In this document: one piece after another, positions 22,745 to 35,286 of the stretch
Position numbering within the stretch: position 1 is the stretch's first letter
How the letters are laid out: each line of letters starts with the position of its first letter
NCBI GenBank assembly: GCA_025677815.1
Contig: JAIXMP010000029.1
Location: forward strand, 434,001-498,000
From: Phascolomyces articulosus
Lineage: Eukaryota > Mucoromycota > Mucoromycetes > Mucorales > Lichtheimiaceae
Direction of reading: 5' to 3'
Length of the DNA: 64,000 nucleotides
Notes under the pieces: model-generated
Told to the model about the DNA's origin: nothing
Seen by the model: only the letters and a program-made list of their open reading frames with translations
The model's database searches: none
Made by a program: the position numbers and the translations under genes

Positions 22745-25029
22745 ATGGCGTTTATTTCTGAAGCAATCAACTCGGTCACCAAACACATAAATTTTGACCG
22801 TTTTCCATTGGAAAACATCAGCTCTCAATACATGAATCGACAACATATACCTATAAGCACCGCTGTCACTGCTACTGCACTCACTGTCTTGGGATTTTTA
22901 GCACTGAAATACAATGATCGAGCTATTTTTGCGAAAAGACGAGATGATGTTCCATTCATTAAAGGACTTCCGCTCATTGGAAACTTGATACATCAAATTG
23001 CTACAATCGATGTTATTTATGATGATCTTGTCGAATGTTTCGAAAAATTGGATACTTTAACCATGTAAATTTGTTATAAAAATGCATTATGTATTTGTTT
23101 CTTTGTTTTTATTGTTTGGTAACACAAAAAGAACAATAATGATTAGGGCACAATCAACGATCGGCATGCCACCTCAAATACAAACCATTGATCCACTTAA
23201 CATTGAATATGTATTGAGACGTAAGCAGCTAACAACAATATAGATTACCAATATATATGATATCATACCTATGGTTTCTTAAAAAAAACATGTCACTAAT
23301 AACATGAACGTGTAGATAATTTTTCAAACTATATCAAGGGTCCACAAATGATGTAATCCTCTTTTTCCACTTGGTTCGTGAAAAAATATCAGATGATGTT
23401 AAAATTCATTATAATACTCTGGTTATTGGTAATTTTTTATAGGGATGCAATGGGCGATCTCTTTGGCCATGGCATCTTTGTTGCAAGTAGGAATTATAAT
23501 TTTCTTTTTATGTCAAATTTAAAATATGGAAAATGAGATTAAGGAAATGGCCATTTCTTTTTCTTTAGACGGAACCCAATGGCAATATCATCGAAAGACA
23601 GCCAGTCATATCTTCAATGTAGCAACTCTGCGCGATCATTTTACAGAGTAAATATATTATCTGTAATTTATTATACATTGTATATTATATCTATTATCGC
23701 TAACCCTTCTTTTGTTTTTTAAAAACGATATAGGGTTTTCTTACAAGAACTAAAAGAAATGTCAGAACATATATTTGACAACCACTTGAAAACAGGAGAA
23801 CCTATTGATTTTGCACATGTTATGTCTAAATTTACCATGGAATCTTTTGCTCGGTAAGTTGATAATAAACCAAAGTTTATTATAATTTGTAATCATGACT
23901 TTCTTGGTGTTTATTCAAATATCTATTTTTAGTGTTGCATTTGGCAAAAAATTAAATGGTTTACTGGATGAAAAAAATGCACAATTTGCCATTTCCTTTG
24001 ATGCATGCCAACGTTTATCTTTTGATCGTTTTGTCAGTCCGTTTACTGATCTGATAGAGGCACTCAAACCCATTTTTTCTCCTGGATCAATAACATACAA
24101 ACAACATGTTAAAATTATCAATGACTTTGCATATGGTATTATTAATGAGCGAAAGGAGAAACTAAAACAAGGCTTTGAATTTCAGGATATGTTGTCTCGA
24201 TTTATGTTTGCAGAGACACCGGATGGTAGATTACTCAATGATGCTGAATTACGGGATACTTTATTGACTTTCCTTGCCGCTGGAAGAGATACAACAAGTG
24301 TTGCCATTGATTGGGCCATATATTGTATCCTTAATAACCCAGAAGTAGAAAAAAAACTTCTTCAGGAAATCGACCAATATCTTGGAAATGACGATATTAA
24401 TGACCCACAAATGTTATATGAAATTATTCGAAAAATGACTTACACACATGCTGTGTTTGTATCTTACCAAAAAAAAAAAGATAAAAGTACTACTGCATTG
24501 TATAGTGCTAATTTTTTTTCTTGATACTATTTAGATTTTATGAAACTTTGCGGCTTTATCCCTCGGTACCCACAAACATTCGCCTAGTTGTGAAAGAAGA
24601 TAAATTACCAAGTGGTACAAAATTATCAGTGGGAGATTCAGTGATGTGGAGTTTATATGCAGCTGGACGATCAACAAAGTTATGGGGACCTGATGCAAAA
24701 GAGTTTGATCCAGCAAGATGGATAGTTGGTGGAGAATTACGTCGTGTTTCACCCTATCAATGGATGGCTTTTAATGCTGGTCCAAGAAACTGCATTGGTA
24801 AATACCTTCAAAGACTTACAAAAGAAAAAGTGCTGAAAAAACGCTGAAAATGAACTGATTAATTGTTTATGTAGGCCAGAATCTGGCGACACTGGAAGGA
24901 ATTCTTGTGATTGCATATCTTTTAAAACACTACACGTTTACATTAGTACCAGATCAAGATGTCACCTATGCATTATCGCTCACTCTTCAAATGAGATATG
25001 GAATGAAGTTATATGTAACCAAACGTTAA
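22745..25029 (+). CDS. Cytochrome P450 monooxygenase, membrane-anchored
   Basis: Nine exons: 22745-23064, 23147-23220, 23316-23352, 23443-23486, 23569-23647, 23734-23853, 23933-24454, 24535-24797 and 24875-25029; 537 aa. Residues about 36-56 form an N-terminal ER membrane anchor. Motifs in order are the helix-C WxxHRK region, the I-helix oxygen-binding AGRDTTS (about 340-346), ETLR (401-404), FDPARW, and the heme loop FNAGPRNCIG with the thiolate Cys at about 485. The layout (NYIKG, DLFGHGIF, HRKTASHIF) is that of the CYP4/CYP52/CYP86-like group that hydroxylates fatty acids or alkanes. Substrate is unknown. Exon 7 must end at a GTTTGT donor to give AVFYETLR. The gene converges on the SET-domain gene, stops 212 bp apart. 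Confidence 0.93.
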
Positions 25030-25240
25030 ACTTGTTATTACTCAATTATTATACCAACACATATATTAGATCATCTGATATGATTATCAGTTTATTGTAT
25101 ATATCAGTAATATATATATAAAAAGCAAAAGTGGATAGCTAGTGTAAATTTACAATTAATTACTTTTTTCTTGGGGGAAGATAGGAGAAGAGGATGGAGA
25201 GAAAGTAGTGCAAATATAGAATAGGATATATATAAAAATA

Positions 25241-26773
25241 TTATGATTCTTCTTCATGTGCTGCAATAAATGAGATCACGGAGTCGTGCGTCATTAATTC
25301 GTCTTTTAGTAATGTTAAGTCATCAACAGACTTTTGAATTAATCTTTTCTCATCTTGCTTGTAACGTTCAACATGGACCATAATGTCACTATGTTTACTA
25401 TCATTGGATAATGAGGATGTAATCATTTGTAGATGGTACTCAAGAGCATCCAGTAAAAGGATGACGACACGTAATTGGATCACTGCTGAATTATCCAATT
25501 TAGCAACCTTGAGAGATAAATCATCCAAGTCTTCAACCACTTGATCGCCTAAAGATAGTTGAATAATCATATTTCTTTTATCGTCATCATCATCCTCTTG
25601 CTTTGATTCTTGTGATGACGATGAAATGTTCAATTGAGATATATCCGGTATTATTTCAAATCCTAATCCATCTTCTTGGCTAAGTGCAACAAGATACATC
25701 AGTGCAACGGATTCTGGAGTCCAACCTGTACGTAACGTAATATCATTTTCCACCTTATCGGTCTTATTTTTGTTGTCATCATCATCCGTCGTAGAAGATG
25801 CCATTAAAGTCAATACAGGTGCGGAAAATTGTGTAATCCATGATAGTTTAAATTGATTCTCCTCCAGACTCATATTCATAAATCCTGTTAACGGCTCGGT
25901 AATGCGCGATGATTTAGTGTTGTTCTCTAACGTAAATCCGTGAAGAAACAGAAGTTCTTGATTCGACTTGTCACCATAGGAAATAAACAATTCATTGCCA
26001 GCCAAAGATTTCTCATATGTAGGATTCGCAACAAAATCAATACCCCCACCTTCTTTTTTAGCTGGACACCATCGGATGCTGGGGCATGAGGAGTGGTTGG
26101 CAAAATCAAAGAATGGTATAAGTGTAAGATCACCCTTATTTTTATCATTGTCACCATCATCCATATCACTGCTGCTACTACCAACGCTGACGACACGTGA
26201 CCAGAATATAATATCGGCCCATATCCACATTTCCAATGTCATCCATTTGACTAATTCTTTCATCATCGTCCATTCTTGTGTCAATGCAGAAAGTTTCGCG
26301 TTGGCAGCTCTGTTCAAGTTAGTTCCATCCAATCCATCCATATCGTGGACCAGAAATAAAACATGTTGTTGACGCACTTCATCCAATGAAGGTAAAATAT
26401 CAATATAGGGTTTCCAGAAAGATGCTTGTTGTTCGTTTGAAAATTTTTGTAAGACGAGAAATAGTCGTAGCGTCAGTCGTTCATACTTTGGTTCTAATAA
26501 GATTTCGTCAAGCATTGTATCGTTATAGTTGGTAACAGTGCTGTTTAAAATGGACGTAAGTATATATTCGAGTTCTTTATTATCACGAAGGGCACGGATC
26601 GACGTAATCATCAAGTCGCGTGGAATGTGAACTAATGGCGTTGCATCGTCTACAACAAGATCCTTGTCACCGAATAAACCATAACCTGCATAGTCAGTTT
26701 TCGCAATGTGTACATGAGGTGCTTTAATACCTTGATCAGTAGACCATTTTGTGAATTTCTCAATGGTGGTCAT
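25241..26773 (-). CDS. SET-domain protein lysine methyltransferase
   Basis: A single exon of 510 aa. It has the split SET arrangement of the SETD3/SETD6/Rubisco large-subunit methyltransferase group. The N-terminal SET strand lies at residues about 20-50 (YAGYGLFGDKDL). A helical insert follows, then the cofactor-binding FDFANHSSCPS (222-232) and ELFISYGDKSN (261-271) with the catalytic Tyr of SYG. A C-terminal Rubis-subs-bind-like helical region runs to the end. Aspartate-rich inserts near residues 204-212 and about 335-400 are low complexity. Such enzymes methylate ribosomal proteins or other cytosolic or nuclear substrates with S-adenosylmethionine; the exact substrate cannot be read from sequence. 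Confidence 0.88.
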   Translation of the reverse strand: MTTIEKFTKWSTDQGIKAPHVHIAKTDYAGYGLFGDKDLVVDDATPLVHIPRDLMITSIRALRDNKELEYILTSILNSTVTNYNDTMLDEILLEPKYERLTLRLFLVLQKFSNEQQASFWKPYIDILPSLDEVRQQHVLFLVHDMDGLDGTNLNRAANAKLSALTQEWTMMKELVKWMTLEMWIWADIIFWSRVVSVGSSSSDMDDGDNDKNKGDLTLIPFFDFANHSSCPSIRWCPAKKEGGGIDFVANPTYEKSLAGNELFISYGDKSNQELLFLHGFTLENNTKSSRITEPLTGFMNMSLEENQFKLSWITQFSAPVLTLMASSTTDDDDNKNKTDKVENDITLRTGWTPESVALMYLVALSQEDGLGFEIIPDISQLNISSSSQESKQEDDDDDKRNMIIQLSLGDQVVEDLDDLSLKVAKLDNSAVIQLRVVILLLDALEYHLQMITSSLSNDSKHSDIMVHVERYKQDEKRLIQKSVDDLTLLKDELMTHDSVISFIAAHEEES

Positions 26774-27832
26774 GTCAAAGGAAAAAAAATTGGAGGAAAG
26801 AGAGTACTCGAAATGGATTGACTGACATAAATTTTTGGTGCACCCGTGGTAGAACTATATCCAGTAAAAATCTCCATTGCCTTTTTGAAAGAAAGCTCTT
26901 CCATACAAATGCTGTTTTTTTTCATGCTATATATTATATTTTCTTATTATTGGGGTTATTATTGTTGTCTCCATAAGGTTAAATGTCCAGTTATTTGGAA
27001 TATAGATATCAACTTAAGTCTTTTGTTGTAATAATATCTTTTTGGTATATATGGACGACCTTTAAAAATAGATTTAAGAACATATATCTTAACATTTCTC
27101 CAATATTGAAAATAGAATAAAAATGTCTTATATTTAAGCTTCAATAACAAATATGAAATAGTGCAGTGTCATAGAGATAATAAATCAATAAATATTATTA
27201 TTATTAATTAATGGTAACATTTTCAAGCCTTGCTATGAAAGCCCCTAAAATGATTATATAATTATTTGTCTGATGGAGAATAAAACTATCCATTTTCTCG
27301 AATGCTAATAAGCTGTGCTATTCAGCAATGTAGTACCATTGCGTGGTAGTTGACCGTTTGTGACATGTAACTTTTTTAATAGAATGCCAGCAAAGCAAGC
27401 AAATTGATTATTTCTATTTCAAGATATAATTACCACAAAAAACACACAAGTATATATAATATCTTCTAAAAAGCCTAGTAGCTTGATTATGTCAAAAAAA
27501 TTATTCTTTTCTCAAATAAGATGATAAGATATGACTATTAGGTGTGATTGATAAATATTTATTTGACACAACAAGCTTAGAGCCAGGGCAACCCTGATTC
27601 CCGGTTGAAGTTCAATGTTAATGGAAAGTGAAACAATAAGAAAAAAAAATCACTCAGCCCGTACTTTTTCATCTTCTACTACTCCAATGAAAGTGTAGCC
27701 TTTTTTAAACTTTAACGTTACACCAGGGTCGAGCCCTTTCATAAAAAAAAAGGAGTATTCCTCAAATAATTATATCTTCTATTTTTTTTTTTTTTACCTC
27801 TTTTCTTCCAAATATTCTTTTATTCTCGTTGC
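26774..27832. other. Divergent promoter region
   Basis: This 1.06-kb AT-rich stretch separates two divergent genes (the SET-domain gene and the MNN1-type enzyme). No coding segment or clear repeat was seen. A T12 run immediately precedes the leader of the downstream gene. Confidence 0.5.
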
Positions 27833-29808
27833 ATGGTGTGTCATAAATCTCGGTTGGTACGCATTGTACCACTGATCTTACTCATTGGATGTGTTTGTCT
27901 ATTATTTTCTTTACAACTCTCACCTTCATTGGGATCAAATACTCAACAAAAATCAGCATCTATACCAAATCAAGATGATCTTTTAAAAAGTGAAAGATTA
28001 GCAAAAAGTCGTTTGATAGAAAGTCGACGTACTGTGAATGAACCAGGTAATAATCATAATGATATAAAAGGCGAGAGGCAATGTATAATTATATTGGGTA
28101 CCTGAATTATGCTGAGAGAAAGGGCATGTAATGTTGTAAACTAATAAGTTAAATACTATTAAAATCATTTATTGGATCATCATTTCAACAACACCCAAAA
28201 GTGGTAGCTGCGACGGACGAAGGCATGCGCCATCTTGGTTTTACACATGATATCGCAGTTCCTACCCCATTACCGTCATGGACAGGTAAAATAATCAATT
28301 CAAACTTTTATTATTAGGGTATAGAGTATAACCACGGAAGAAACAGCATATTAATGAAAAAAAAATATACATCAATTAGAAAATGATATGGCGTTCCTGA
28401 ATTCAGCATTAGGTCAATCCTTACAGGCCCAATTATTAACAATGCCCGAAACAATGCCTGATTTTACTTTGCTTACAACACAACAACGTGTTTATAAAAC
28501 ATTATTCCAGTATCTCGATCCAATTGTTGCAGCTGGAGAAATAGATCAACCCAAATACAAAGATGTATGGTCCTTTTATTTACAATTGGAACGTACATTG
28601 TATCCATGGTTACGTCCTTATTATCAAAACGCATTTCATTTGACCAATAGCACGGAAGGACGAGGAATTGTGATTTGTATTGGTAATCATCAATTCCAAT
28701 ATGCAGCCACCACCATTCGCGCCATTCGTGAAGTCCTCAAATCAGAATTACCCATTGAAGTATTTTATATTCGTGAAAGTGACTTGACACTCACTCGACG
28801 ACTGTATTTGGAAACCGAATTTGAAAATGTGGTGACACGACAGGTCGTTTCACGTATCAATGATTGGTATACTCGGTTTGGTGGTTGGGCTTTGAAACCT
28901 TATGCTGTCTTGACAAGTTCGTTTTCTGAGGTCATTTTGATGGATGCCGATTCTTACTTTTTCAAAAAACCAGACATGTTATTTGATGATGCTGGTTATC
29001 GTAAGACGGGTACCTTGTTTTTCTATGATCGCACCTTGTTTTCTGGTTGGGAGACGGGAAGAAATTGGCTATCATCGTTTTTACCTACCAAGAGTTCAAT
29101 TGTGGAGACAACACGTTGGTGGAATTTCAAGAGTGCTCATGAACAAGAATCAGGTGTAGTTGTCATTAATAAAAAGCGATCGTTATTGGGTCTTTTGGCC
29201 ACATGTAAAATGAATGATAAAAAGGAACGGGATCAAGTAACATACAAACATGTTCACGGTGACAAAGAGGTAAATTCATTAGCATGATTTCATATAAACA
29301 TTATAAAATGTAATGAATGATGCACAGTTTTTCGATTTTAATAATGAGTATTTAGACGTTTTGGGTTGGATATGAAATGGTTCAAACACCGTATTCATTT
29401 ATTAAATCATATGGTGGTGTTATTGGCGGTCTTGGTGATGCTGGTGATCCTTCCATGGTATGTGGTAACCAACTTCATTTCGGTGTGGATCGACAACCCC
29501 TCTGGTGGAATGGTGGTTTACTTCGTGATAAGAATAAATGGCCAGACCGATACTTGAAATTTACCCATTATGCAGAAGGAAATGATTGGGTCTTTGAAAC
29601 ATCATGTATCAAAGATAAGGATAGGATCCGCGAATTCACAGCTGAAGAACAAAAGATCGCAGCTAAATATGTTGCTATGGATCAATTACGAAGAAAAGAT
29701 GAAGAAAAGATTCAACAAGGTCTTTGGAAACCAACAACAGCTATTTTTGATGACGGATCATTAGGAGCAGAAGGTGTAGAAAAGAATGCACTGGAAAAAG
29801 AACCTTAA
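27833..29808 (+). CDS. MNN1-type alpha-1,3-mannosyltransferase
   Basis: Four exons, 27833-28046, 28202-28285, 28380-29269 and 29356-29808; 546 aa. It is a type II Golgi glycosyltransferase of the MNN1 family, which adds alpha-1,3-mannose to N- or O-linked glycans. Residues about 9-27 form a signal-anchor (IVPLILLIGCVCLLFSLQL). The catalytic region starts near GRGIVICIGNHQFQYAATTI. The DXD nucleotide-sugar/metal motif lies in VILMDADSYF (Asp288 and Asp290). YEMVQTPYSF and LLRDKNKW follow. The acceptor of exon 2 (CCCAAAAG) is weak but is the one that keeps frame. A lysine/glutamate-rich C-terminus follows the domain. The specific linkage is inferred from the family only. Confidence 0.9.
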
Positions 29809-30181
29809 AGTCTTCTCTTTTGGTCAATTATTCCCCTCTGATTTCTAATCCTTTCAATTCCATCCATCCACTCACCTATTCACATTATTCATCCATTTTG
29901 TCCTTTCTTTTTTTTTTAAAAAAAAAGTATTGTAGAGTAGAACCCTTATTTATTCCATCATGTTTTCTTTAGTATACTATTTACGATATTTTAACCCTCC
30001 ATCACACCAAATATTAAATTCTTGCATTCTCTCGCATATTTTTTTTTTACATATAAGCTCTATATCATTAAGTAAAATATATCATCCTGTTTGAATTTGA
30101 CCGGAAAATAGAATCGTATTACTTTAAAAAAGAAAATTTTCTTACTTATCCAAGTATACTGTATACCCTATCTTTTTTTTC
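29809..30181. other. Intergenic region with T10/A9 tract
   Basis: Contains 3' UTR of the mannosyltransferase and leader of the zinc-finger gene. A T10A9 palindromic tract lies at 29908-29926. No gene was seen. Confidence 0.5.
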
Positions 30182-31281
30182 ATGCTGCTCTACACGCCAC
30201 GTAAAGTAATATACCAACCAAATGATCCATTTTTTGAAGAAGGCAACATTGTCCTTCGTGCCTATTGGTTGGAACGCGATGCCGAAAACGAACGTGATGC
30301 TGCTCTTATTCGACAAGAGGCAAACTTACTTGCCGAGTAAATAACGCCTTTATTTTTTTTTTGTTTTCAACATGCCCCATCGATCCAACACCTAATCATG
30401 AATAACTATTTTTTTTCAGAGATTTGAATCGACCCATCTATTGTCAACAAAAATCCTGTCTTGATCATCACCGACAACCAAGAGCATTCTATTCTACTGC
30501 AGCTTATGAAGCTCATTATGAAGCCATGCATAACCATGTATGTACTGTGTGTCACAAACCATTCCCAAGTGCATATTGGTTACAAATACACTTGGATGAG
30601 TCTCATAACGTGCTGATTGAAATTCAAAAAGAACGAGGCGATAAAGTGGTAAAGAAAACAACTTTTTATAACCATGATGATCTATCTTCTATTGGGGTGT
30701 ATGGATAACTAAATATGTTTCTTTATCTCAATTGAAATCAGTTTCAATGCTTCGTTGAAAGCTGCACCAAAAATTTTATTTCACCTAAAATGCGACGATT
30801 ACATCTGATCGATAAACATCATTACCCAAAGACATTTCCTTTTGATATTGTAAAAACAGGTTCATTATCATTTGAAGAGCGTCAACGACGTGCACGACGA
30901 TATACAACAAAACAGCAGTATGTTGAACAAGCACAACAGGATTCAAAAATGATGGTTGTGGATACCCACCATGATCCCAATACAAATGAATCCTCCTCTA
31001 TCCAATCACCTCCTTCCCTAAACTGCTTACCCAAAAATCAAAATACAATGGATATGGATGATAAAAAGAAAAAGTACAAGAAACCACCACAACAATGCGA
31101 AAGAAAATTCAATGTGGATAAACAACAGAACAAGGAAACTTCATCCATGGATGTGGATGAATTAACAAACCAAATGTCACGACTTATGATTCCTCGATCG
31201 GTAGCATTTGGTCGAGGTGCTAAGCGTACACTTCCTCATGGTATCAAGACAAAGCAGCAGCAACCATCACAACAACAATAG
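30182..31281 (+). CDS. ZNF511: ZNF511-like C2H2 zinc-finger protein
   Basis: Three exons, 30182-30336, 30420-30648 and 30742-31281; 307 aa. Three C2H2 fingers match ZNF511 in order: C-x5-C-(x)-H..H around YCQQKSCLDHH; CTVCHKPFPSAYWLQIHLDESH; and QCFVESCTKNFISPKMRRLHLIDKHHYP. The family signature FPFD follows. Human ZNF511 has the same finger spacing and the following basic-acid pattern, so orthology is likely. Residues after about 180 are a fungal-specific polar tail with poly-Gln at the end. Presumed nuclear, molecular function poorly known. The stop lies 58 bp from that of the convergent mitochondrial gene. Confidence 0.85.
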
Positions 31282-31339
31282 TAATACAATTATCCTATTT
31301 CTTTCTAATTATTTATATATATATATACATATTGAGCTA

Positions 31340-32455
31340 TTATATGATACGTTGCTTTTGTTGATTTCCTTGAATAATGCGCAACATGCTCACCATGGCT
31401 TCTTGATCTCCTGCTCCACGTCTATCTAACCAAAATCGTGTTTGTCGAATCGAAGGGGGTGTTCCATCACGTTGTTCTTGGGCATATTGTTGTTTCATGA
31501 CTTGGGTTTTTACGCGCCATGTCTGGAATAAACCATGAGCAGGTTCCAAATCACGAATAGCTAATGTGGTCAATCGTTGACGTGCTAATAAATCACGCGT
31601 TTCCAAAGTGACAATCGAATTGGGTGTTAATCCTTTGTTGGTGGGACTGGTATGGGATGATGTAGAAGAAGAAGATGTTGATGATCGTGGGTTATTATGC
31701 AAAGCAATGGTGCTAATAAATGGGGATAGGATATAATGCAAGGCACCTGTCGAGCATACACTAGCTAGCAATGCTGTATAAATACAATGGATACATATAA
31801 AACGGATGGTGATTTCTTCCGCAAGTCAGTATACACTCACGCTATCATTCCTACTCATTTCATGCAATCATCATATCATTGGGAGACTCATCCATTCGCA
31901 TAATTATCCATTCCCTTTCTTTACGTACCACCAAGGAACAAGTTGGGGCTAATCCCGCTCGCTTGAACTATTAGGCGTTTCATAGTTTATTAATATCAAA
32001 CAGATGGTTATCATCGTCATCATCTGTTTACTTTTTGGCACTACCAAATTCAATTTAGGTACCCTGAAAATAAAAATAAAACTTACTTGCTGGACTTTCC
32101 CAAAAGTAAATGACCGCTGGTGCTGATACCGATGATATCTATATTATAATATGATGTAATCATACAAGCCAAAGAAAAGCTTAATGATAATTTTTTTTTA
32201 TCCATCTGGTTTTTTTATGCTTTACAATAAAAGATGATGTTATATATTTACTCCGAGTGTGGATAGTGAAAAGACTTTGGCTAATTTCACCAAAGCCGCA
32301 TTGGGTGTTGCGTAAATGAGTCGTTTATTTTCAGAATTCGTGGTATTATGTGTGTTAACTGTGGCTGCTTTCGTTGTTTCTGTGGTATAAACGCGAGTCC
32401 ATTGTAAAGATCGACATTGAATAAGACGTGGACGAATGAATAATAGTGATCGCAT
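31340..32455 (-). CDS. TMEM70/TMEM186-like mitochondrial membrane protein
   Basis: Minus-strand exons in coding order are 32455-32252, 32138-32087, 31967-31929 and 31773-31340; 242 aa. The N-terminus is arginine-rich and acid-free, typical of a mitochondrial presequence. Then IYATPNAALVKLAKVFSLSTLG, SAPAVIYFW and LFLGGALLASVCSTGALHYILSPFI give the two-helix hairpin of the TMEM70/TMEM186/TMEM223 superfamily (DUF1301). Members assist assembly of respiratory complexes I and V in the inner membrane. Which member it corresponds to cannot be decided by eye. The tail contains a serine-rich loop and a basic matrix-side domain. The two small middle exons keep frame and complete the first helix. Confidence 0.8.
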
Positions 32456-33988
32456 CTCGAAAACGTAAAATAGTAAAAAAAATTATGTTTGTTATGCGAA
32501 AAGTTTCCCAACGCGGATGGATCCGGAATTTGGGTCGCCATTCCAAACATTACGTCACACATACTAGCAACATATTATTAGACATTGATAATGCATCTCT
32601 CCATCTTATAATAGTCGTCAAGGATGGTTCCTTTTTTTTTACGCTTTGATGCGTTTCTGATGGCTATTCAGTAAAAGGAAAACGGATGGAACCGATTTCG
32701 CCGAGCACCGGGAGAAAAGGATTGCTCTATACGAGAAATATATTAACCATTTATGAACAGCGTTAGAATAACTTCGTTTATCGTTTGTTGGGTGTTTGTA
32801 GAGTATGGTAATATATCACCAAGTAACCTACCATGACATTGATTAAACCTAAAGTCAATAGGATCATTTCGGGTATAGTTATTGGAAAAGCTCGGATCAG
32901 GTCTTTGAATCACTTATTTCATTCTAACTTTTTCTCACACATATCAAACTTTGTTGATGCCAACAAATTTAGAAACTAATTCATTGGATGGTTTCAGTCT
33001 TATAGAATCAGAACAAAATGTGTGTGTTTCTTCAGTGAAATCCACTTATTAAACAATATGGGGTAAAAAAAATAAGCAAAGTGGAGAGATATACTAAATT
33101 CGAAATCATCGGTGTGATCCGTCCGATTCTTTACTCAAAAACAAAATGATAAAATATACATGTTTGTTGAGCCTGTATCTTCCGAAAGGATGGGGCCTTT
33201 TTTTTTTGTTGATAAACCATTATAAGCTTAGAGTAAATTACAAGAATATATCAATAGAAAAAAAGAAACCTTGATCTATATATCGGGAAAAAATGAATCT
33301 CTTTTTAATAGGTTTATTAGGAACGCAAAGTGCACGTTTTAACAAAATTTACTAAATACGGTGACGAATCAAAAAAGACACGTTTTTCACCATTTATGTG
33401 TCTTGTATGTGAAAAAAAGAATCTGGCTCAGTGCAACAACTAGTAAAAGACCTTATCTATTAAGATTTTGACTCTCCCCATTGAAATTAGATTAAATTAT
33501 AATCCCACTACATTTTGTAATCATATAGATAGATTCAATCATGTATTTTTAAAAAAAATGATAATACAAAAGAATTAATATTCTTATAATAATTTGATGG
33601 AGCATATCAAATAATTTATTCTTATCTTATTAAAAAATCAAAAAAGTGTGTGTTTATGTGTGCTTTAGAACGATAGAAATAAAAAAAAATCAAATATATA
33701 TACAAATTGGAGGGAACATCAAAGAGAACAATATTACAAAAGATGTGTGTGGAGTGCGTTTACGATAAAGAAATAGTGTGTGTGTGTATGTTTAAAAAAA
33801 GTGTGTGCAAATACGATTAGAACGAGTTTTTAAAGAAAAAAACTTATAAAAAAATGAGGAATGACTTGAGCGATGTGTGTTATCAGTGGTGTAGTTTTTG
33901 TTATAGACCATAGTAGGATGGATAATAGATTGGATGTTGTTATAAGATGGTAGATGATAGAGTCAATGAAGGGATAATTTGTTTCAGT
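32456..33988. other. Intergenic region, no gene seen
   Basis: AT-rich DNA. Open frames directly upstream of the TMEM70-like start on both strands are shadows. A GT-rich low-complexity stretch near 33640-33810 probably belongs to the 3' UTR of the downstream minus-strand gene. No repeat or RNA gene was recognised. Confidence 0.45.
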
Positions 33989-34228
33989 TTAATCATCAAA
34001 GACAGCATTGACAGTAGGGCTGAAAATAGGCGAGAAAACATATTCATCTTGCTTCAAAGTAGCTTGTTGAGCATAGACGGTGGAATCAGTCAATGGCATA
34101 GCTTGAGGATGCTCAGGAATATCTTGATCTTGCTTTGGAGCAGAGACGGCAGCAGCAGTATAAGGACGTGCAGCAACACGGGCGAGCATGGCAGGCTTGA
34201 TAGCGTTACGAGTAATAGTGGTCAACAT
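33989..34228 (-). CDS. Small protein with mitochondrial presequence, unknown
   Basis: A 79-aa single-exon ORF. The N-terminus MLTTITRNAIKPAMLARVAARPYT is arginine-rich and acid-free, typical of a mitochondrial presequence with an RP-Y cleavage-like site. The mature part is about 55 residues, polar and ends FSPIFSPTVNAVFDD. Codon use is markedly cleaner and more GC-rich than flanking DNA, suggesting good expression. I do not recognise the family. The ORF is open upstream to 34393, but the chosen ATG is the one that begins the presequence. Confidence 0.65.
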   Translation of the reverse strand: MLTTITRNAIKPAMLARVAARPYTAAAVSAPKQDQDIPEHPQAMPLTDSTVYAQQATLKQDEYVFSPIFSPTVNAVFDD

Positions 34229-35286
34229 TTTGTATTGATTTGTGATAGAAAGAGTATAAAGAGATGATAGAATGAAAAAAAAAGTCAAAGTCGAATTGAT
34301 GCAACCTTTTATACATGTTTGATTTCCGCGGATCGCCGGACGCCGGTTGAAGTTGTCAATGGACGATGGTGCATGTGAGAGTTTTTCATACATGTGGAAA
34401 TCAACAACCCCGACGATACAAACATAAAAAAATACTTAAAATAAAAAAAATCAGGGCAACAATTCGAACAACACTGAGTCACCTTCTCACTAATTGCTGA
34501 ATAAGGCATCGATTGGTTTTACTTGGCTGTGGGCGCCAATAGGATAATTTCTTTGGTTGTGGCTCAACGATGGACCGATCTCAGCCCAAAACTATCCAAT
34601 CCGGTTCTTTCCCCCACCCAAATTTTTACTATGTAATATTATATGACTCCAGGTTTTTTTTTTTATTTTTTTAATGAGTAATACCCTTATGATTGGTTTG
34701 ATGTGTGATTTTCTACGTCATACAACCTTGCTCATCAAAAACGTTTTGGCGAAGCATGATGATTTTACCTTTAACCGATTGTTATTGATTTCTTTTAACA
34801 ACTACTGTTACTACTACTATGGTTCCTTTTGAACTTGGTAGTTCTTCTGCCTTTATCCCCTATAGTAAAATCTCAAAAATTGGGGACTTTTACCCCGCCC
34901 CCAAAGCCATGGAGGGTCTCCCAAAAGAGGTAGGTTATCCGTTTAAAGATATAGAAATGTTTCAATAAAAATTGTAAAATACACGCCTTTTTGCAAAGGC
35001 AATGATAAGGTAATACTGTAGTAATATATAGATATATATATCTAGCAAATAAATTTATCTTTTTCATTATGGCAATAAAGTAAATACAGATACAAAATCA
35101 AGTATTATTAAAACAATAAGAAGCACATCCACAGGTAGCTAACCATCGATCTTGCCGTAATGCAGAGATTCATGTCATCATGCACCATTTGATCCCTTTT
35201 TTTTTTCTTTATTATTATAATTACTATGACTATTATCATCATATTCATCATTCGCTGATGGATATAATATAATATGGTTGTTGTTA
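34229..35286. other. Intergenic region, no gene seen
   Basis: Promoter of the small mitochondrial protein on one side and AT-rich sequence on the other. Short open frames at 34309-34509 and 34873-35067 have no coding character. Confidence 0.4.

Noticed and set aside
5820..27570. TTTATTTGACACAAC shared between about 5828 and 27555
   Set aside because: A 15-base match in AT-rich 64-kb DNA is expected by chance and the flanks do not align.
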